Source of the DNA: Streptomyces violascens
GTDB taxonomy: Bacteria > Actinomycetota > Actinomycetes > Streptomycetales > Streptomycetaceae
Length of the DNA: 64,000 nt
Reading direction: 5' to 3'
Assembly: GCF_014649955.1 (NCBI RefSeq)
Contig: NZ_BMUA01000027.1
Span: forward strand, 34,422 to 98,421
Positions 42,116 to 51,491 of the stretch are shown piece by piece. The notes beneath the pieces are model-generated. The model ran no database searches, was not told the origin of the DNA, and saw only the letters and a program-made list of their open reading frames with translations. Each line of letters begins with the position of its first letter. Within the stretch, counting starts at the first letter, position 1. The position numbers and the translations under genes were made by a program.

Positions 42116-43153
42116 ATGAGTGCGCTGCGGAAGATGCTCAATCTTCCACCGAAAGAGCCCAAGGGCGGTGATGACGGAAACACCGCTGAAACGGACTCCT
42201 CGGTGGAGGTGCCCTTGACGAAGGAAGGGGAAGAGAAGCCGACGCGGACGCCGGCTGCGATCGGCTGGGCGGAAGAGGAGGAGTCCTCGGGGCGGTCGGC
42301 GGCCCGGCGGGCGGGCCGGGTGGCGATCTGGCTGGTGATCGGACTGGCCGCGTTCACCGGGGTCAGGACGTGGATCTTCCCCGCCAAGCCGCCTGCCCCC
42401 GTGGAGAAGGCGGACCCGCAGGCCGAGGCGAAAAAGAACGACGTTCCCGAGGCCGAGGCTCAGGAGGTAGCGGCCCGGTTCGCCCGGTCGTACATGACCT
42501 GGAACGCGCAGGACCCCGACACCCGGGCCAAGGAGCTCGGGGCGGACCTCGCCAAGGGCACCGACCCGAAACTCGGGTGGAACGGCGCCGGCGTCCAGCT
42601 GGTCGCGCAGACCATCCCCGGTACGGTCACCCAGGTCGGCGGCAAGCGGGCCCGTGTGCGTGTCGACGTCCGGGTGAGCACTGTCACCAACAACGGCAAA
42701 GGCCAGCAGACCGCGACGAGTTGGCGTGGCCTGGAGGTGCCGGTCGCCCAGGGCGAGGGCCGCGTCGTGGTCACCGGGCAGCCCGCGATCGTCGGCATGC
42801 CGACCGCCGCCGGCTACACGGCGCCCGCCGCCCCCGAAGCCGACCTCCAGCTCTCGGGCGAGACCCGGGACACCGTCCGGGACTTCCTCAAGGCCTGGGC
42901 CGCGGGCAGTGCGGACCAGGCCGCCGCGCCTGGTGCCGACATCCAGCCGCTCGGCGCGGGCCTTGCGCTCGACTCGCTGGACTCCTGGGCCGTGGACGCC
43001 GGCAGCGGCGACAAGCGTGTCGGCACAGCGTCCGTGCGCTGGCAGCTCGGCGGCGCCCAACTGCAGCAGACGTACCAGATCACCCTCATCAAGGTCTCGG
43101 CCAGCAGCGCGAGCCGCTGGCAGGTCGCGGCGGTCACCGCGAAGACCGCCTAG
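42116..43153 (+). CDS. TcpC-like conjugal transfer protein
   Basis: A 345-residue protein. Acidic cytoplasmic start, one membrane helix (VAIWLVIGLAAFTGVRTWIF, ~72-91), then two extracytoplasmic NTF2-like domains (EVAARFARSYMTWNAQDPDT; TRDTVRDFLKAWAAGSADQA). This layout matches TcpC/VirB8, the scaffold of Gram-positive conjugation machines. ATG 42116 is chosen over an upstream TTG because GAGGAG lies 7 bases before it. First gene of the long transfer operon. Confidence 0.8.
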   Translation: MSALRKMLNLPPKEPKGGDDGNTAETDSSVEVPLTKEGEEKPTRTPAAIGWAEEEESSGRSAARRAGRVAIWLVIGLAAFTGVRTWIFPAKPPAPVEKADPQAEAKKNDVPEAEAQEVAARFARSYMTWNAQDPDTRAKELGADLAKGTDPKLGWNGAGVQLVAQTIPGTVTQVGGKRARVRVDVRVSTVTNNGKGQQTATSWRGLEVPVAQGEGRVVVTGQPAIVGMPTAAGYTAPAAPEADLQLSGETRDTVRDFLKAWAAGSADQAAAPGADIQPLGAGLALDSLDSWAVDAGSGDKRVGTASVRWQLGGAQLQQTYQITLIKVSASSASRWQVAAVTAKTA

Positions 43154-43248
43154 CCGGCCCCGCCCCCATTTTCTTCCGGGCCGCTGCCATGGGCCCGCCG
43201 CCCGGGCGGCTCTTCACCATCCCCACCAACCCAAGGAGTGGATCCCCC

Positions 43249-43479
43249 ATGGGCGGAGACAACGCGCTCGTTACCTGGATCTTGGCCGTCGTCGGCTCCC
43301 TGTTCGCCGCTGTGCTCGCCGTTCGCGCCTTCGGGCACTGGTTCAAAAAGGAGTGGGGCGCGCTGATCAGCCACATCGTCGGCGGCGCCGTCGTCGCCGT
43401 CATGATCTTCACGCCGACCCTGGCCGTGACCATCCTCAAGAGCGTGGGCGCCAAGATCGCCTCGGTCTTCACGGGCTGA
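43249..43479 (+). CDS. Small two-helix transfer protein (TcpD/VirB2 position)
   Basis: A 76-residue protein with two hydrophobic helices (ALVTWILAVVGSLFAAVLAV; HIVGGAVVAVMIFTPTLAVT) joined by a basic loop (HWFKKEWG). Size and place between the TcpC-like and TcpE-like genes match the small membrane or pilin-like component of Tcp systems. Strong AAGGAG site. Confidence 0.7.
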   Translation: MGGDNALVTWILAVVGSLFAAVLAVRAFGHWFKKEWGALISHIVGGAVVAVMIFTPTLAVTILKSVGAKIASVFTG

Positions 43480-43489
43480 GGCGGCGGCG

Positions 43490-44074
43490 ATGCGAACCAG
43501 CAACACCTACAGCCGGCACTGGGACCTGGAGACCCGCCAGCACGAACTGCTCGGGTGGGACCTGGGCGAGGGCCTGCCGCGGACCACGCTGAAGTACGGC
43601 GCGGTGCTGTTCCCCCTGTGGTGGGGCACCTGGCTGATGCTCTTCGGGTTTCCCCTGCGGCCGCTGGTGCCCTTGTTCCTGCTGCCGCCGCTGTTCTTCA
43701 CCTACTACGGGGCGAAACGTTCCACCGCCTACTGGCGGCGCACCAACCTCCTGGTCTGGGGGGTGCGGCTGAACTACCTCAACCACGGGGTGCGCCCGGT
43801 CATCGGCCGCGGCCGCATCCCCGCACCCAAGGGCGGCCTGCGGCTGCGCACCCGGCGCCTGGCCGAACGGGCCCCGCAGCTCGCCGAGATGCCGGCCTTC
43901 TCCTCCTTGTTCACCACCAGCGACGACATCCCGGACGCGGCGGAGTCCTGCGGCAAGCCGGCCCAACTGCGGCCCCGCCTGCGGATGTACGGGCCCGATG
44001 CCGTGGCCAGGGCGCGCGCCAAGACCGCCAAGCGGCGCCGCACCGCCCGGCACGCACCGAAGGACTCCCACTGA
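43490..44074 (+). CDS. TcpE-family conjugation membrane protein
   Basis: A 194-residue protein. Two adjacent membrane helices (~40-78: LWWGTWLMLFGFPLRPLVPL, LFLLPPLFFTYYG) followed by a conserved cytosolic part (YWRRTNLLVWGVRLNYLNHG) as in TcpE/PrgI proteins, which link the membrane complex to the ATPases. The stop overlaps the next start. Confidence 0.75.
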   Translation: MRTSNTYSRHWDLETRQHELLGWDLGEGLPRTTLKYGAVLFPLWWGTWLMLFGFPLRPLVPLFLLPPLFFTYYGAKRSTAYWRRTNLLVWGVRLNYLNHGVRPVIGRGRIPAPKGGLRLRTRRLAERAPQLAEMPAFSSLFTTSDDIPDAAESCGKPAQLRPRLRMYGPDAVARARAKTAKRRRTARHAPKDSH

Positions 44075-44898
44075 TGACGACACAGACCTCCATCCCGGTC
44101 CAGGCGCTGCGCAACGCCGTGCGCCTGAGCGACCGGCACACCCTGGCCGCCCTGAACACCGCAACCGCGCCGCTGCTCGGCCTCGCCGACGGCGACCGGC
44201 CCCTCACCTTGCCCGCGGGCGTCGAGCACGCGCTGGTCGCCGCCGGAGCCGGCGGAGGCACCACCACCCTGCTGCGCACGCTCACCGCGCAGGCCCTGGC
44301 CCTGGGCGCCAGCGTCGACCTGATCGACCCGGGCGGCGCCGGCCACCGCTGGGCCCGTGACCTGCCCGGGGTGCGCTACCTGTCGAGGATCGCGGAGATC
44401 CACGACCACCTGCAGATCAACGTCGCCGCCCTGCAGGACGGCACCGCACGGTGGGACGGCAGCTGGAGCGGACGCCGTGTCCTGGTCGTCGAGCACCTGG
44501 GAACCGTTGCGTACGGGCTGCGCGAGTACTGGAGCCAGACCCGGCCCGAGAGCCAGCTGGAAGAGGCACCCGGCGTCGAGGCGCTCGGCGTCCTCCTCGC
44601 CGCCGGCCCCGCGTTCGGCATCCAGGTCTTCGCCGGCAACCCGCGCGTCGGCCTCCCAGGACTCGGCGCGGTGCCGGTCGCCGACGTGTTCCCCACCCGC
44701 GTGCTGGCCTACGCCGGCGCCGCGCTGTGGCAGCGCGTCGCCCCCGAGGTCTGGTCGGTCCCGCCGTACTCCCTCATTCCCGGCCGCATGCACGTGGTCG
44801 CCGACCGGTCGGCCACCGCGTTCCAGGCGCTCTACCTCAGCGACGCCGAGGCCCGCGCGTTCGCCCGCGGCGTCATCCCGAGGGGAGAGGGGCGATGA
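44074..44898 (+). CDS. FtsK-like ATPase, degenerate P-loop, copy 1
   Basis: A 274-residue protein. AAGAGGGTTTLLRTLTAQAL (~57-76) occupies the Walker A place but lacks the conserved Lys. RRVLVVEHLGTVAYGLREY is a Walker-B-like strand. The fold resembles a small FtsK/HerA motor. The next gene is a paralogue (same GxxGATDLLRTLGAQALA-type segment). Both overlap their neighbours and lie ahead of VirB4. They may be adaptor or inactive ATPases of the secretion machine. Confidence 0.65.
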   Translation: MTTQTSIPVQALRNAVRLSDRHTLAALNTATAPLLGLADGDRPLTLPAGVEHALVAAGAGGGTTTLLRTLTAQALALGASVDLIDPGGAGHRWARDLPGVRYLSRIAEIHDHLQINVAALQDGTARWDGSWSGRRVLVVEHLGTVAYGLREYWSQTRPESQLEEAPGVEALGVLLAAGPAFGIQVFAGNPRVGLPGLGAVPVADVFPTRVLAYAGAALWQRVAPEVWSVPPYSLIPGRMHVVADRSATAFQALYLSDAEARAFARGVIPRGEGR

Positions 44899-45725
44899 AC
44901 ACCACCAGCCCCTCCTGGACCGACGGCGCGACGCAGCTTCCGCCCAAGACCGTGCACCTGCGCACGGGCTGGGGCTGGCGCGCGGCCGCCCGCGAGCACC
45001 CGCTGATCGGCCTGGACGCCGACCGCGCACCCGTACCTCTCACCCCGGCCGACGGGCACCTCCTCCTGGTCGCCCCCGGCGGGCACGGCGCCACCGACCT
45101 GCTGCGCACCCTCGGCGCGCAGGCCCTGGCCGGCGGGCAGCGAGTCGACATCCTCGACGTCCACCACCGGGCACACACCTGGGCGCGCGGCCTGGACGGC
45201 GTGCGGCACGTCGAGGACCCGGAGCGGCTGCACCGCCACCTGGTCGGTCTCGCACATCAAGCCCGCAGCCGGGCCGCCGCCGGCGTTCCGGGCGCCCGGC
45301 GCCTGGTCCTGGTGGAGAACGACGGCACCACCCAGGCGCTGCTGCGTTCTCCGGCCGACCCCCGCCCCAACGGCACGGCCCTCGACGCGCTCACCGCCGT
45401 CCTCGCCCACGGCCGACTCGCCGGCATACAAGTCGTGTTCGCCTGCCGGGAGTTGCCGCCGCCCCTGCGCCACATCGGGCGTGACCTGTTCACGACCCGA
45501 CTGCTGGCCGAACCCGCCGGCCGTACCTGGCAGTGGACGGGCCCGCCAGGCGCGGCCGCACCCGCCGGCCACAGCTCCCGCCCGGGCCTGTGGCACCACC
45601 TGAGCCCGGCCGGCCTGCGGCTGGTGCAGGCCGCCCACCTCAGCAACACCGACGCCGCCACCCTCTCCCGTCCTGCCCCAGCCCCGTCCCGGGCTGCCGG
45701 CCCCACCAAGGAGTCCCACCTGTGA
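44895..45725 (+). CDS. FtsK-like ATPase, degenerate P-loop, copy 2
   Basis: A 276-residue paralogue of the upstream gene. Shared features: HLLLVAPGGHGATDLLRTLG (Walker A place, no Lys), VDILDVHHRAHTWARGLDGV, ARRLVLVENDGTTQALL and a late VVFACRELP strand. Overlaps its neighbours by ATGA and GTGA. Loss of the P-loop Lys in both copies suggests a selected structural role, not decay. Confidence 0.65.
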   Translation: MNTTSPSWTDGATQLPPKTVHLRTGWGWRAAAREHPLIGLDADRAPVPLTPADGHLLLVAPGGHGATDLLRTLGAQALAGGQRVDILDVHHRAHTWARGLDGVRHVEDPERLHRHLVGLAHQARSRAAAGVPGARRLVLVENDGTTQALLRSPADPRPNGTALDALTAVLAHGRLAGIQVVFACRELPPPLRHIGRDLFTTRLLAEPAGRTWQWTGPPGAAAPAGHSSRPGLWHHLSPAGLRLVQAAHLSNTDAATLSRPAPAPSRAAGPTKESHL

Positions 45726-48322
45726 GCACCACCACCAAGGCAGCGAAGAAGTCCGCCTCGAAGTTCGGCCGGCTGCTGGGCCTGGGCGCCGAACGCCTCA
45801 TGCGGGAACCACAGTTGGTGGCCATCGCCGACGGGCTGGTCGTCACCGACGTCGCAGCGGAGGCCTGGTTCACACTGTCGGCCTCGAACACCGACTTGAT
45901 GCCCGAGGACCGCCAGGACATGGAGCAGGACGCGGCCGCCCTCGCACTCGCCAAGGTCCTGCCGGGCTACGACTGCCACCTCAAGGTCATCTGGGCGCGC
46001 CTGGACGGCGAGGTCTACCGGGAAGAAGCCCGGCAGATCTTCACCGCCGGCGACGTCGAGGCGGTCGCCGCGATGTGGGCACAGCGCCTGGACACCCTCG
46101 ACCTGCCACAGCGCCACATCCTGCTGGGCATACGGCTCGTCGAGCGCGACTCCGCGGCGAACGCCACCGTCAAGAACGGCATCACAGGCGCGCTCGGCGT
46201 CGGGCACACTGGGCTGGAGGAGAGCGAACTCGCCCACCTGGACGGCCTGGCCCGCCGCATGGAGCGGCGCCTGGAAGCCACCCCCTGGCGCGCGCGGATC
46301 GCACCGGCCGAGTTGCTGGCCTGGGCTGTCTCCCGCGAGAGCTTCCGCCCGCAGCCCGCCCCGCCCCATCTGCCCACCATCAGCGGCGCATCCCTGGTCC
46401 GTCTGACCCAGTCCAAGGCCATCCCGCACGCCGACCACGTACGCATGATGGACGCCCGCGGCGAGACCGCCGCCTGGGTCAGCGTGCTGGCAATGCCCGC
46501 CTTCCCCGAGGAACTCATCACCCCCGGCGAACAGGAGTGGCTGCGCTGCCTCTCCGAGATCAGCTACACCCATCCGGTCACCGGCGACGAGGCGCTGGTG
46601 TGCCCGGAGGCCTCGGTGCGGTTCTCGGTGTGGCAGAAGGGCGCCGCGATCAAGGCGGTCGACAAGCAGCGCCAGGCCGCCAAGGAGCAGCGCCGCTCGG
46701 CCGCCGAGGGCTCGGCCGGCGAGACGTTCGCGGAGACCGAGGAGACCGAGGCGGTCATGGAGGACCTGCGCCGCAAGATGTCGCGCGACGGCATGACCCT
46801 GCTGGAGGACCACCCGCGGATCCTCGTCTCCTCCACCGAGTCCCTCGAGGACCTCCGCGCCCGGTGCGACGCTGTCACCTCCCACTACGCGGGCCTGTCC
46901 ATCGACGTCACGGTCGCCTCCGAGGAACAGCGCGAACTGTGGCTGGAGGCGCAGATCGGCGACATGCTCCGGGTCCTGGACCTCGGCCACATCCGCACGA
47001 CCGACGCGCTGGCCGCCAGCATGTTCTGGGGCGGCAGCGAGGCCGGCGACGACGAAGGCCCCATCGCCGGGCTGCTCACCGGCACCACGCCCGGCGTGTG
47101 CCGTATCGACATCACCGCCGGCTCGGCCCGCGGCGACGCGACGACGACCGCCTTCGTCGGCCGAAGCGGCCGGGGCAAGACGACGAGCATGATGCTCGCC
47201 ACGCTCATCGCCGGCCTCAAGGGCGCCTTCTCCCTGATGCTCGGCTTCAAGGGCGATGAAGGGGGATTGATCCGCGCCGGCGAGTACCTCGGCCTCCCCT
47301 CCCACCACGTCACCTGCGGTGTCGACACCCCGGCCGTGGCCGACGTGTTCGCCCTGCTCCCCAAGGGCGACGCCGCCCTGCAGGTCGTCAGCCAGCTGCT
47401 GATCATCCTGCCGGAGCGGATGCGCGACGCCGGCGTGGAAACACACCTGCTGCGCGCGTGCAACGCCATCGCCCAGCACGAGGACGCGGCGACCTGGCGG
47501 GTGATCGAACTGCTGCAGAACAGCAGCGACCCGCTCGCCGCCGAAGCAGGCGAGGCACTCTCGGAGCTGTCGCGTACCCAGCTCGGCGCTCCGCTGCTCG
47601 GCCGGCCCCGCCCGGGCGCCTCGCCGCTGCGCCCCGAACCGGGCCTGTGGCTGGTCCAGGTGCCCGGCCTGACGATGCCGCAGGCAGGCACCCGGCCGGC
47701 CGAGATGACCATGACCGAACGCGTCTCCCTCGCCCTGATGCGGGGCCTGATCGCGTACGCGCTGAACACGTCGGCCCGTGCCGACCTGCGCAACCTCCCC
47801 AAGGTCGTGGCCATCCCGGAGGTGCATGTCCTGACCGGCACCGACGACGGCCGGCGGTTCGTCGACTACATCGCCCGCACCGGACGGGCGTTGGACACCT
47901 CGCTCGCGATCGACACCCAGGACCCGAAATCCCTCCTGGGTATGGACGGTGTCCTGGAAGCCATCACCACCGTGTGTGCGTTCGAGCAGAGCACCCGGCC
48001 CCAGCAGGACGCCATGGCCGAACTGCTGCGCCTGCCCGTCTCCGACAACACTCGCGCTCTGATCCACGGGGTCGGCAAGGACGCACACGGCGACATCCGG
48101 CACGGCCACTGCATCGTGCGGGACCGCCGCGACCGCGTGGCCACCATGCAGTGGGACGCCCCCTCCTACGAGCTGCTGCGGGCGCTGTCCACCAACCCCA
48201 AGGACCAGGCCGAAGACCGTGCGGCCGGCCTTCAGGACGCCGTACCTGAAGGAGAGTTCACCGCCGGTGATCCGGCGGACTCTGTCCACAACCCGCCCGA
48301 GGAAGAGTCGGAGGCCGCATGA
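45722..48322 (+). CDS. VirB4/TcpF-type secretion ATPase
   Basis: An 866-residue protein. Walker A VGRSGRGKTTSMM (~480), Walker B region KVVAIPEVHVL (~697), late DTQDPKSL switch. The first ~450 residues are the VirB4 N-terminal domain. VirB4 ATPases energise type IV assembly and substrate transfer, and this is the strongest marker of the conjugation system. GTG start overlaps the preceding stop; its end overlaps the 67-residue ORF. A TCCACA element lies inside its last codons. Confidence 0.9.
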   Translation: MSTTTKAAKKSASKFGRLLGLGAERLMREPQLVAIADGLVVTDVAAEAWFTLSASNTDLMPEDRQDMEQDAAALALAKVLPGYDCHLKVIWARLDGEVYREEARQIFTAGDVEAVAAMWAQRLDTLDLPQRHILLGIRLVERDSAANATVKNGITGALGVGHTGLEESELAHLDGLARRMERRLEATPWRARIAPAELLAWAVSRESFRPQPAPPHLPTISGASLVRLTQSKAIPHADHVRMMDARGETAAWVSVLAMPAFPEELITPGEQEWLRCLSEISYTHPVTGDEALVCPEASVRFSVWQKGAAIKAVDKQRQAAKEQRRSAAEGSAGETFAETEETEAVMEDLRRKMSRDGMTLLEDHPRILVSSTESLEDLRARCDAVTSHYAGLSIDVTVASEEQRELWLEAQIGDMLRVLDLGHIRTTDALAASMFWGGSEAGDDEGPIAGLLTGTTPGVCRIDITAGSARGDATTTAFVGRSGRGKTTSMMLATLIAGLKGAFSLMLGFKGDEGGLIRAGEYLGLPSHHVTCGVDTPAVADVFALLPKGDAALQVVSQLLIILPERMRDAGVETHLLRACNAIAQHEDAATWRVIELLQNSSDPLAAEAGEALSELSRTQLGAPLLGRPRPGASPLRPEPGLWLVQVPGLTMPQAGTRPAEMTMTERVSLALMRGLIAYALNTSARADLRNLPKVVAIPEVHVLTGTDDGRRFVDYIARTGRALDTSLAIDTQDPKSLLGMDGVLEAITTVCAFEQSTRPQQDAMAELLRLPVSDNTRALIHGVGKDAHGDIRHGHCIVRDRRDRVATMQWDAPSYELLRALSTNPKDQAEDRAAGLQDAVPEGEFTAGDPADSVHNPPEEESEAA
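48277..48291 (+). promoter_or_regulatory. GGACTCTGTCCACAA element inside VirB4 3' end
   Basis: Copy of the recurrent element, ~240 bases before the VirB6-like gene. Its place within coding sequence could be chance, or it may mark an internal promoter. Confidence 0.3.
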
Positions 48323-48522
48323 CCCCCACCCGGAGCGGGCCGGCACAGGCCGCCTGCGAGCCAAGGAGGCAGCCCGCCGTGACCTCACGACAGCGCATCC
48401 CGAGCACGGTCGCCGTCTGCGCGGCCCCCGGCTCCGCCGGCCGCCGCGGCAGCCATCCCACCGGCTCCCGCCACGCTCTCGCCGGGCGCCCGGTGGCCGA
48501 CGTTCTGGAGCGGACGGAATGA
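48319..48522 (+). CDS. Small basic protein of transfer operon
   Basis: A 67-residue Arg/Pro/Ala-rich frame (SRQRIPSTVAVCAAPGSAGR) whose ATG overlaps the VirB4 stop and whose end overlaps the VirB6 start. Continuous overlaps favour real translation. It resembles no transfer protein I know. Confidence 0.45.
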   Translation: MTPTRSGPAQAACEPRRQPAVTSRQRIPSTVAVCAAPGSAGRRGSHPTGSRHALAGRPVADVLERTE

Positions 48523-50516
48523 AGCATCTGCTGAAACGATTCTGCTGCGCGGTGATACGGCTCTGGCAGGCCCGGCCTCGACTGCGCACCCTGATGATCC
48601 CCACGGCCGGGATCCTGGCCACCCTGGGCGTGCTCGCGCCGGCCGCGGCCGCCGACGGCCCGGACGACTACAAGCCTGGCGGGATCGGCGACATGATGCC
48701 GAGCCCGTTCAAACCGCCGGGCCAGGGCACGCTGTTCGAGTCCTACAGCCCCGAGGTCTATCAGCTCGACAAGCAGCTCTCGAGCAAGCTGACCGGCGGC
48801 GACCTGATTGACGGCTGGCTGCACGGGCTCGGGAACATGCTGATGCAGGTGCTGACGCTGATCGGCCGTGCCGCCGTGGTCGTGGTGGGCTGGTGCTTCA
48901 ACGTGGTGTCCCTGCCCGAGATCGAAACCTCGATCTCGAAGGCGATCGGCGCCGCGGCCGGCCCGATGCTGACCACGTTCCTGCCGACCGCGGTCGCCGT
49001 CGGTGGGTTCATGGCCTGGGCCAAAAAATCCGAGTCCTCACCGTTCGGACAGCTGGCCTGGGTCGCAGCCTCCGCCGCGATCGCCACGACCTTCCTCGTC
49101 GCCCCGTCGACCTGGGTCAAGGGAGTCGACAACGGGCGCCAGTTGGGAGCCTCCGTCGCGATGACGACGATCGGTTCCGGCCTGTCGGGCAGCAGCGATG
49201 CCGCGATGCCGTTCAAGACCCCAGAACCTGCCTGGTCGAACAGCGAGAAGGACAACACCGTCCGCAGGGCCGCCGACGCGGTGTGGCGCACCTATGTGGC
49301 AACTCCCTGGTGCATTGCCGATCTTGGATCGGTCAAGGCCTGTCAGAAGTGGGGAAATGAGGTCGTCAAGCGCGGCACCGATATGAAGGCGCGCGAGGAC
49401 TACCTCTCCGGCACCCTCAAAAAGGAAGTCGTCGGCAGCGAGGCCGTGGACTGGCGCCAGGGACACACTCCGGGCGGACGGATCGGTGTCCTCATCGCGG
49501 GCATCGTCAGCTGCATCATTTTCTGTGCCCTCGTGATGGCCATGGCGTTCACGACCCTGGCCTCCTTGATCGGCGCGCTCATGCTGCTGGTCTGCGGCGT
49601 CGCGTTCGCGACCCTGTGGTGCATTCCAGGCAAGCCGCGGCAGTGGGGCGTGCAGTGGTTCGAGATGCTCCTGGGCCTGGTGATGGTCTCGTTCACGTCG
49701 ACCATGCTGCTCGGGTCGGTCCTCGTGGTCAGTGTCTCGATGATGTCGCTGCTGCCGACCTACGGCTGGCTGATGGTCAGCGCCCTGAACATCTGCGCGG
49801 CGGTGATGGCCTGGAAGGTCAAGGGCCGCCTCGACGGCATCGTGAGCGCCGGTGGCGCGCAGATGGCCGGCCGCGGCATGCTCAACACCATCGGCCGGAT
49901 GGCCTCCGCCCGCCGCCTGCGCAACGCAGTCACCGGCGGCCGGGGAGCTGGGCGCTTCGGCGACATGGACCGGCGTCCGGCTCCCGACCCCCGCGGGGGA
50001 CGCCCGGGCAGCGGTGACGGCAGCGTGAGCGGATCGCCGAGCACGGGCGACGTCCGCAGCCGGCCCAGCCGCACGATCCCGGCGCCCCCCAGCTATCCGC
50101 CCCCCGCGGGCCTTCCCAGTGGGGGAGGCGGCGGACCGACGCGCCCCACCGGTCCCGCCGGTGCCGGACCCGGCGCCCCCGGCGGCCGGCGTACCCGCCC
50201 CGGCACCGGCCCCCGCCCCGGGCCGCGCCGGCCCACAACCCCCGGACGCGCCGGCTCGCCCGGAACGACCGCGGGCGGCTACACCGTGCGGCCCGGCGCG
50301 CCCCGGCCCTCCGGGCCCCCGCCGGCCAGCCCCTCCGGCGGCAGCGGACGTGTCATCCAGGGCACCGTCATCAACCGGCCGGCCAACCCGGCCGGAGCAC
50401 GGTTTCGCACCTACCCGCCGGCCTCAACCCCGCGGCCGCCGCGTACGCCCGGCGGCGGTGCACTGCCGGCCAGCGGGACCCGCAACGGACCGCCCAGGCC
50501 GCGCGGGAGCTCCTGA
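48519..50516 (+). CDS. VirB6/TcpH-like polytopic channel protein
   Basis: A 665-residue membrane protein. Signal-like first helix (LMIPTAGILATLGVLAPAAA), then multiple helices (MLMQVLTLIGRAAVVVVGWC; LTTFLPTAVAVGGFMAWA; IGVLIAGIVSCIIFCALVMA; MLLGLVMVSFTSTMLLGSVL). The last ~190 residues are Pro/Gly/Arg-rich and disordered, probably cytoplasmic. VirB6-type proteins form the inner-membrane channel. No upstream ribosome site beyond GGAG(CGGAC). Confidence 0.8.
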   Translation: MKHLLKRFCCAVIRLWQARPRLRTLMIPTAGILATLGVLAPAAAADGPDDYKPGGIGDMMPSPFKPPGQGTLFESYSPEVYQLDKQLSSKLTGGDLIDGWLHGLGNMLMQVLTLIGRAAVVVVGWCFNVVSLPEIETSISKAIGAAAGPMLTTFLPTAVAVGGFMAWAKKSESSPFGQLAWVAASAAIATTFLVAPSTWVKGVDNGRQLGASVAMTTIGSGLSGSSDAAMPFKTPEPAWSNSEKDNTVRRAADAVWRTYVATPWCIADLGSVKACQKWGNEVVKRGTDMKAREDYLSGTLKKEVVGSEAVDWRQGHTPGGRIGVLIAGIVSCIIFCALVMAMAFTTLASLIGALMLLVCGVAFATLWCIPGKPRQWGVQWFEMLLGLVMVSFTSTMLLGSVLVVSVSMMSLLPTYGWLMVSALNICAAVMAWKVKGRLDGIVSAGGAQMAGRGMLNTIGRMASARRLRNAVTGGRGAGRFGDMDRRPAPDPRGGRPGSGDGSVSGSPSTGDVRSRPSRTIPAPPSYPPPAGLPSGGGGGPTRPTGPAGAGPGAPGGRRTRPGTGPRPGPRRPTTPGRAGSPGTTAGGYTVRPGAPRPSGPPPASPSGGSGRVIQGTVINRPANPAGARFRTYPPASTPRPPRTPGGGALPASGTRNGPPRPRGSS

Positions 50517-50564
50517 GCCCGCCTGACACCAAACACCCCCGGTTCCACCCGCTCGACATCCCCC

Positions 50565-50596
50565 GGTGGTCCGGCCGCAGCCGCGGCCGGACCACC
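50565..50596 (+). terminator. Long hairpin within transfer operon
   Basis: Perfect 14-bp arms (GGTGGTCCGGCCGC and complement) with a 4-base loop, 49 bases after the VirB6 stop. As the next gene continues in the same direction, it may be a partial terminator or an mRNA stabiliser that sets expression ratios. Confidence 0.6.
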
Positions 50597-50661
50597 CCGG
50601 GGGCCATCTCGCCATGCCCGCACACCCCTTTTTCTGCGCTGCCCCCTGTACGGAGCCCGCC

Positions 50662-51489
50662 GTGACGCACGAGACCGATCCCCCCAGCCCCCACGCCTCC
50701 GACGCCGAGTCCGCCTCGTCCCGCCGCACTCCCGGCCGGGCACCGGTGCCGCAGAGCGCCGCCGAATGGCGCGAACTGCTCCGCAAGGAAGAACTGCCGC
50801 CCGAAATCGGGGAGTTGCGCGGCCGTAAGCGCCGCAAGGCCAAACGGCACTGGCGCTCCGCCCGCCGCGACGAGCGCACCCAGTGGATCCGCCAGGAACG
50901 CAAGAAGACCCCCACCCCCGTCGTCGTCCCGGTCATCGCGCTGATCCTGGCCGCGGCGGTCGCCGGCGCTGCCCTGCTGTGGCCCGACCACCGCAGCACC
51001 CCCGCCAAGGCCAAGACGTCCCCGACCGTCCAGGCACCCGCTGCCCCGGACAGCCCCTCACCCACCCCCTCGGCCAGCACGCCCACGGTCGCCGACACCC
51101 CCGAGGCGATCGCCACCGCGTTCGTCACCGCCTACACCACCCGGCGCCCGCTCCAGGACGGCAGCCACCGGGCAGCCGTCGAACGCGCCGCCCCCTACGC
51201 CTCCACCCCGCTGGTGGAGAACCTCGAACAGCACGACGACCGGGACTTCAACGAATTGGTGGCCGCGCAGGCCACCGAAGCCACCCCCACCAAGGTCAGC
51301 ATCGGGCCGCCCACCTCGAACCGGCCCGCACCCGACACCTCGGTCCGCGTGTACCTGCAGGCCGACGTCACCCTCGACGTCAAAGCCACCGACCCCTACA
51401 CCTACACCCGCCACCTGACCATCGAAGTCGCGCGCGCCGACGCCGTCTCCCGCTGGATGGTCACCCGTGTCCTCGGGCTGAAGGAGTAG
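50662..51489 (+). CDS. Second NTF2/VirB8-like transfer protein
   Basis: A 275-residue protein: basic cytosolic region rich in Arg/Lys (GELRGRKRRKAKRHWRSARR), one membrane helix (PVVVPVIALILAAAVAGAAL), Pro/Thr linker, and an extracellular NTF2-like domain (AIATAFVTAYTTRRPLQDGS). GTG 50662 is chosen after a GGAG; ATG 50614 is also possible. It probably pairs with the TcpC-like protein in the outer scaffold. Confidence 0.6.
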   Translation: MTHETDPPSPHASDAESASSRRTPGRAPVPQSAAEWRELLRKEELPPEIGELRGRKRRKAKRHWRSARRDERTQWIRQERKKTPTPVVVPVIALILAAAVAGAALLWPDHRSTPAKAKTSPTVQAPAAPDSPSPTPSASTPTVADTPEAIATAFVTAYTTRRPLQDGSHRAAVERAAPYASTPLVENLEQHDDRDFNELVAAQATEATPTKVSIGPPTSNRPAPDTSVRVYLQADVTLDVKATDPYTYTRHLTIEVARADAVSRWMVTRVLGLKE

Positions 51490-51491
51490 CC

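Noticed and set aside
45257..48622. Minus-strand ORF of 1121 residues
   Set aside because: Antisense shadow of VirB4; VirB4 motifs on the plus strand are unambiguous.
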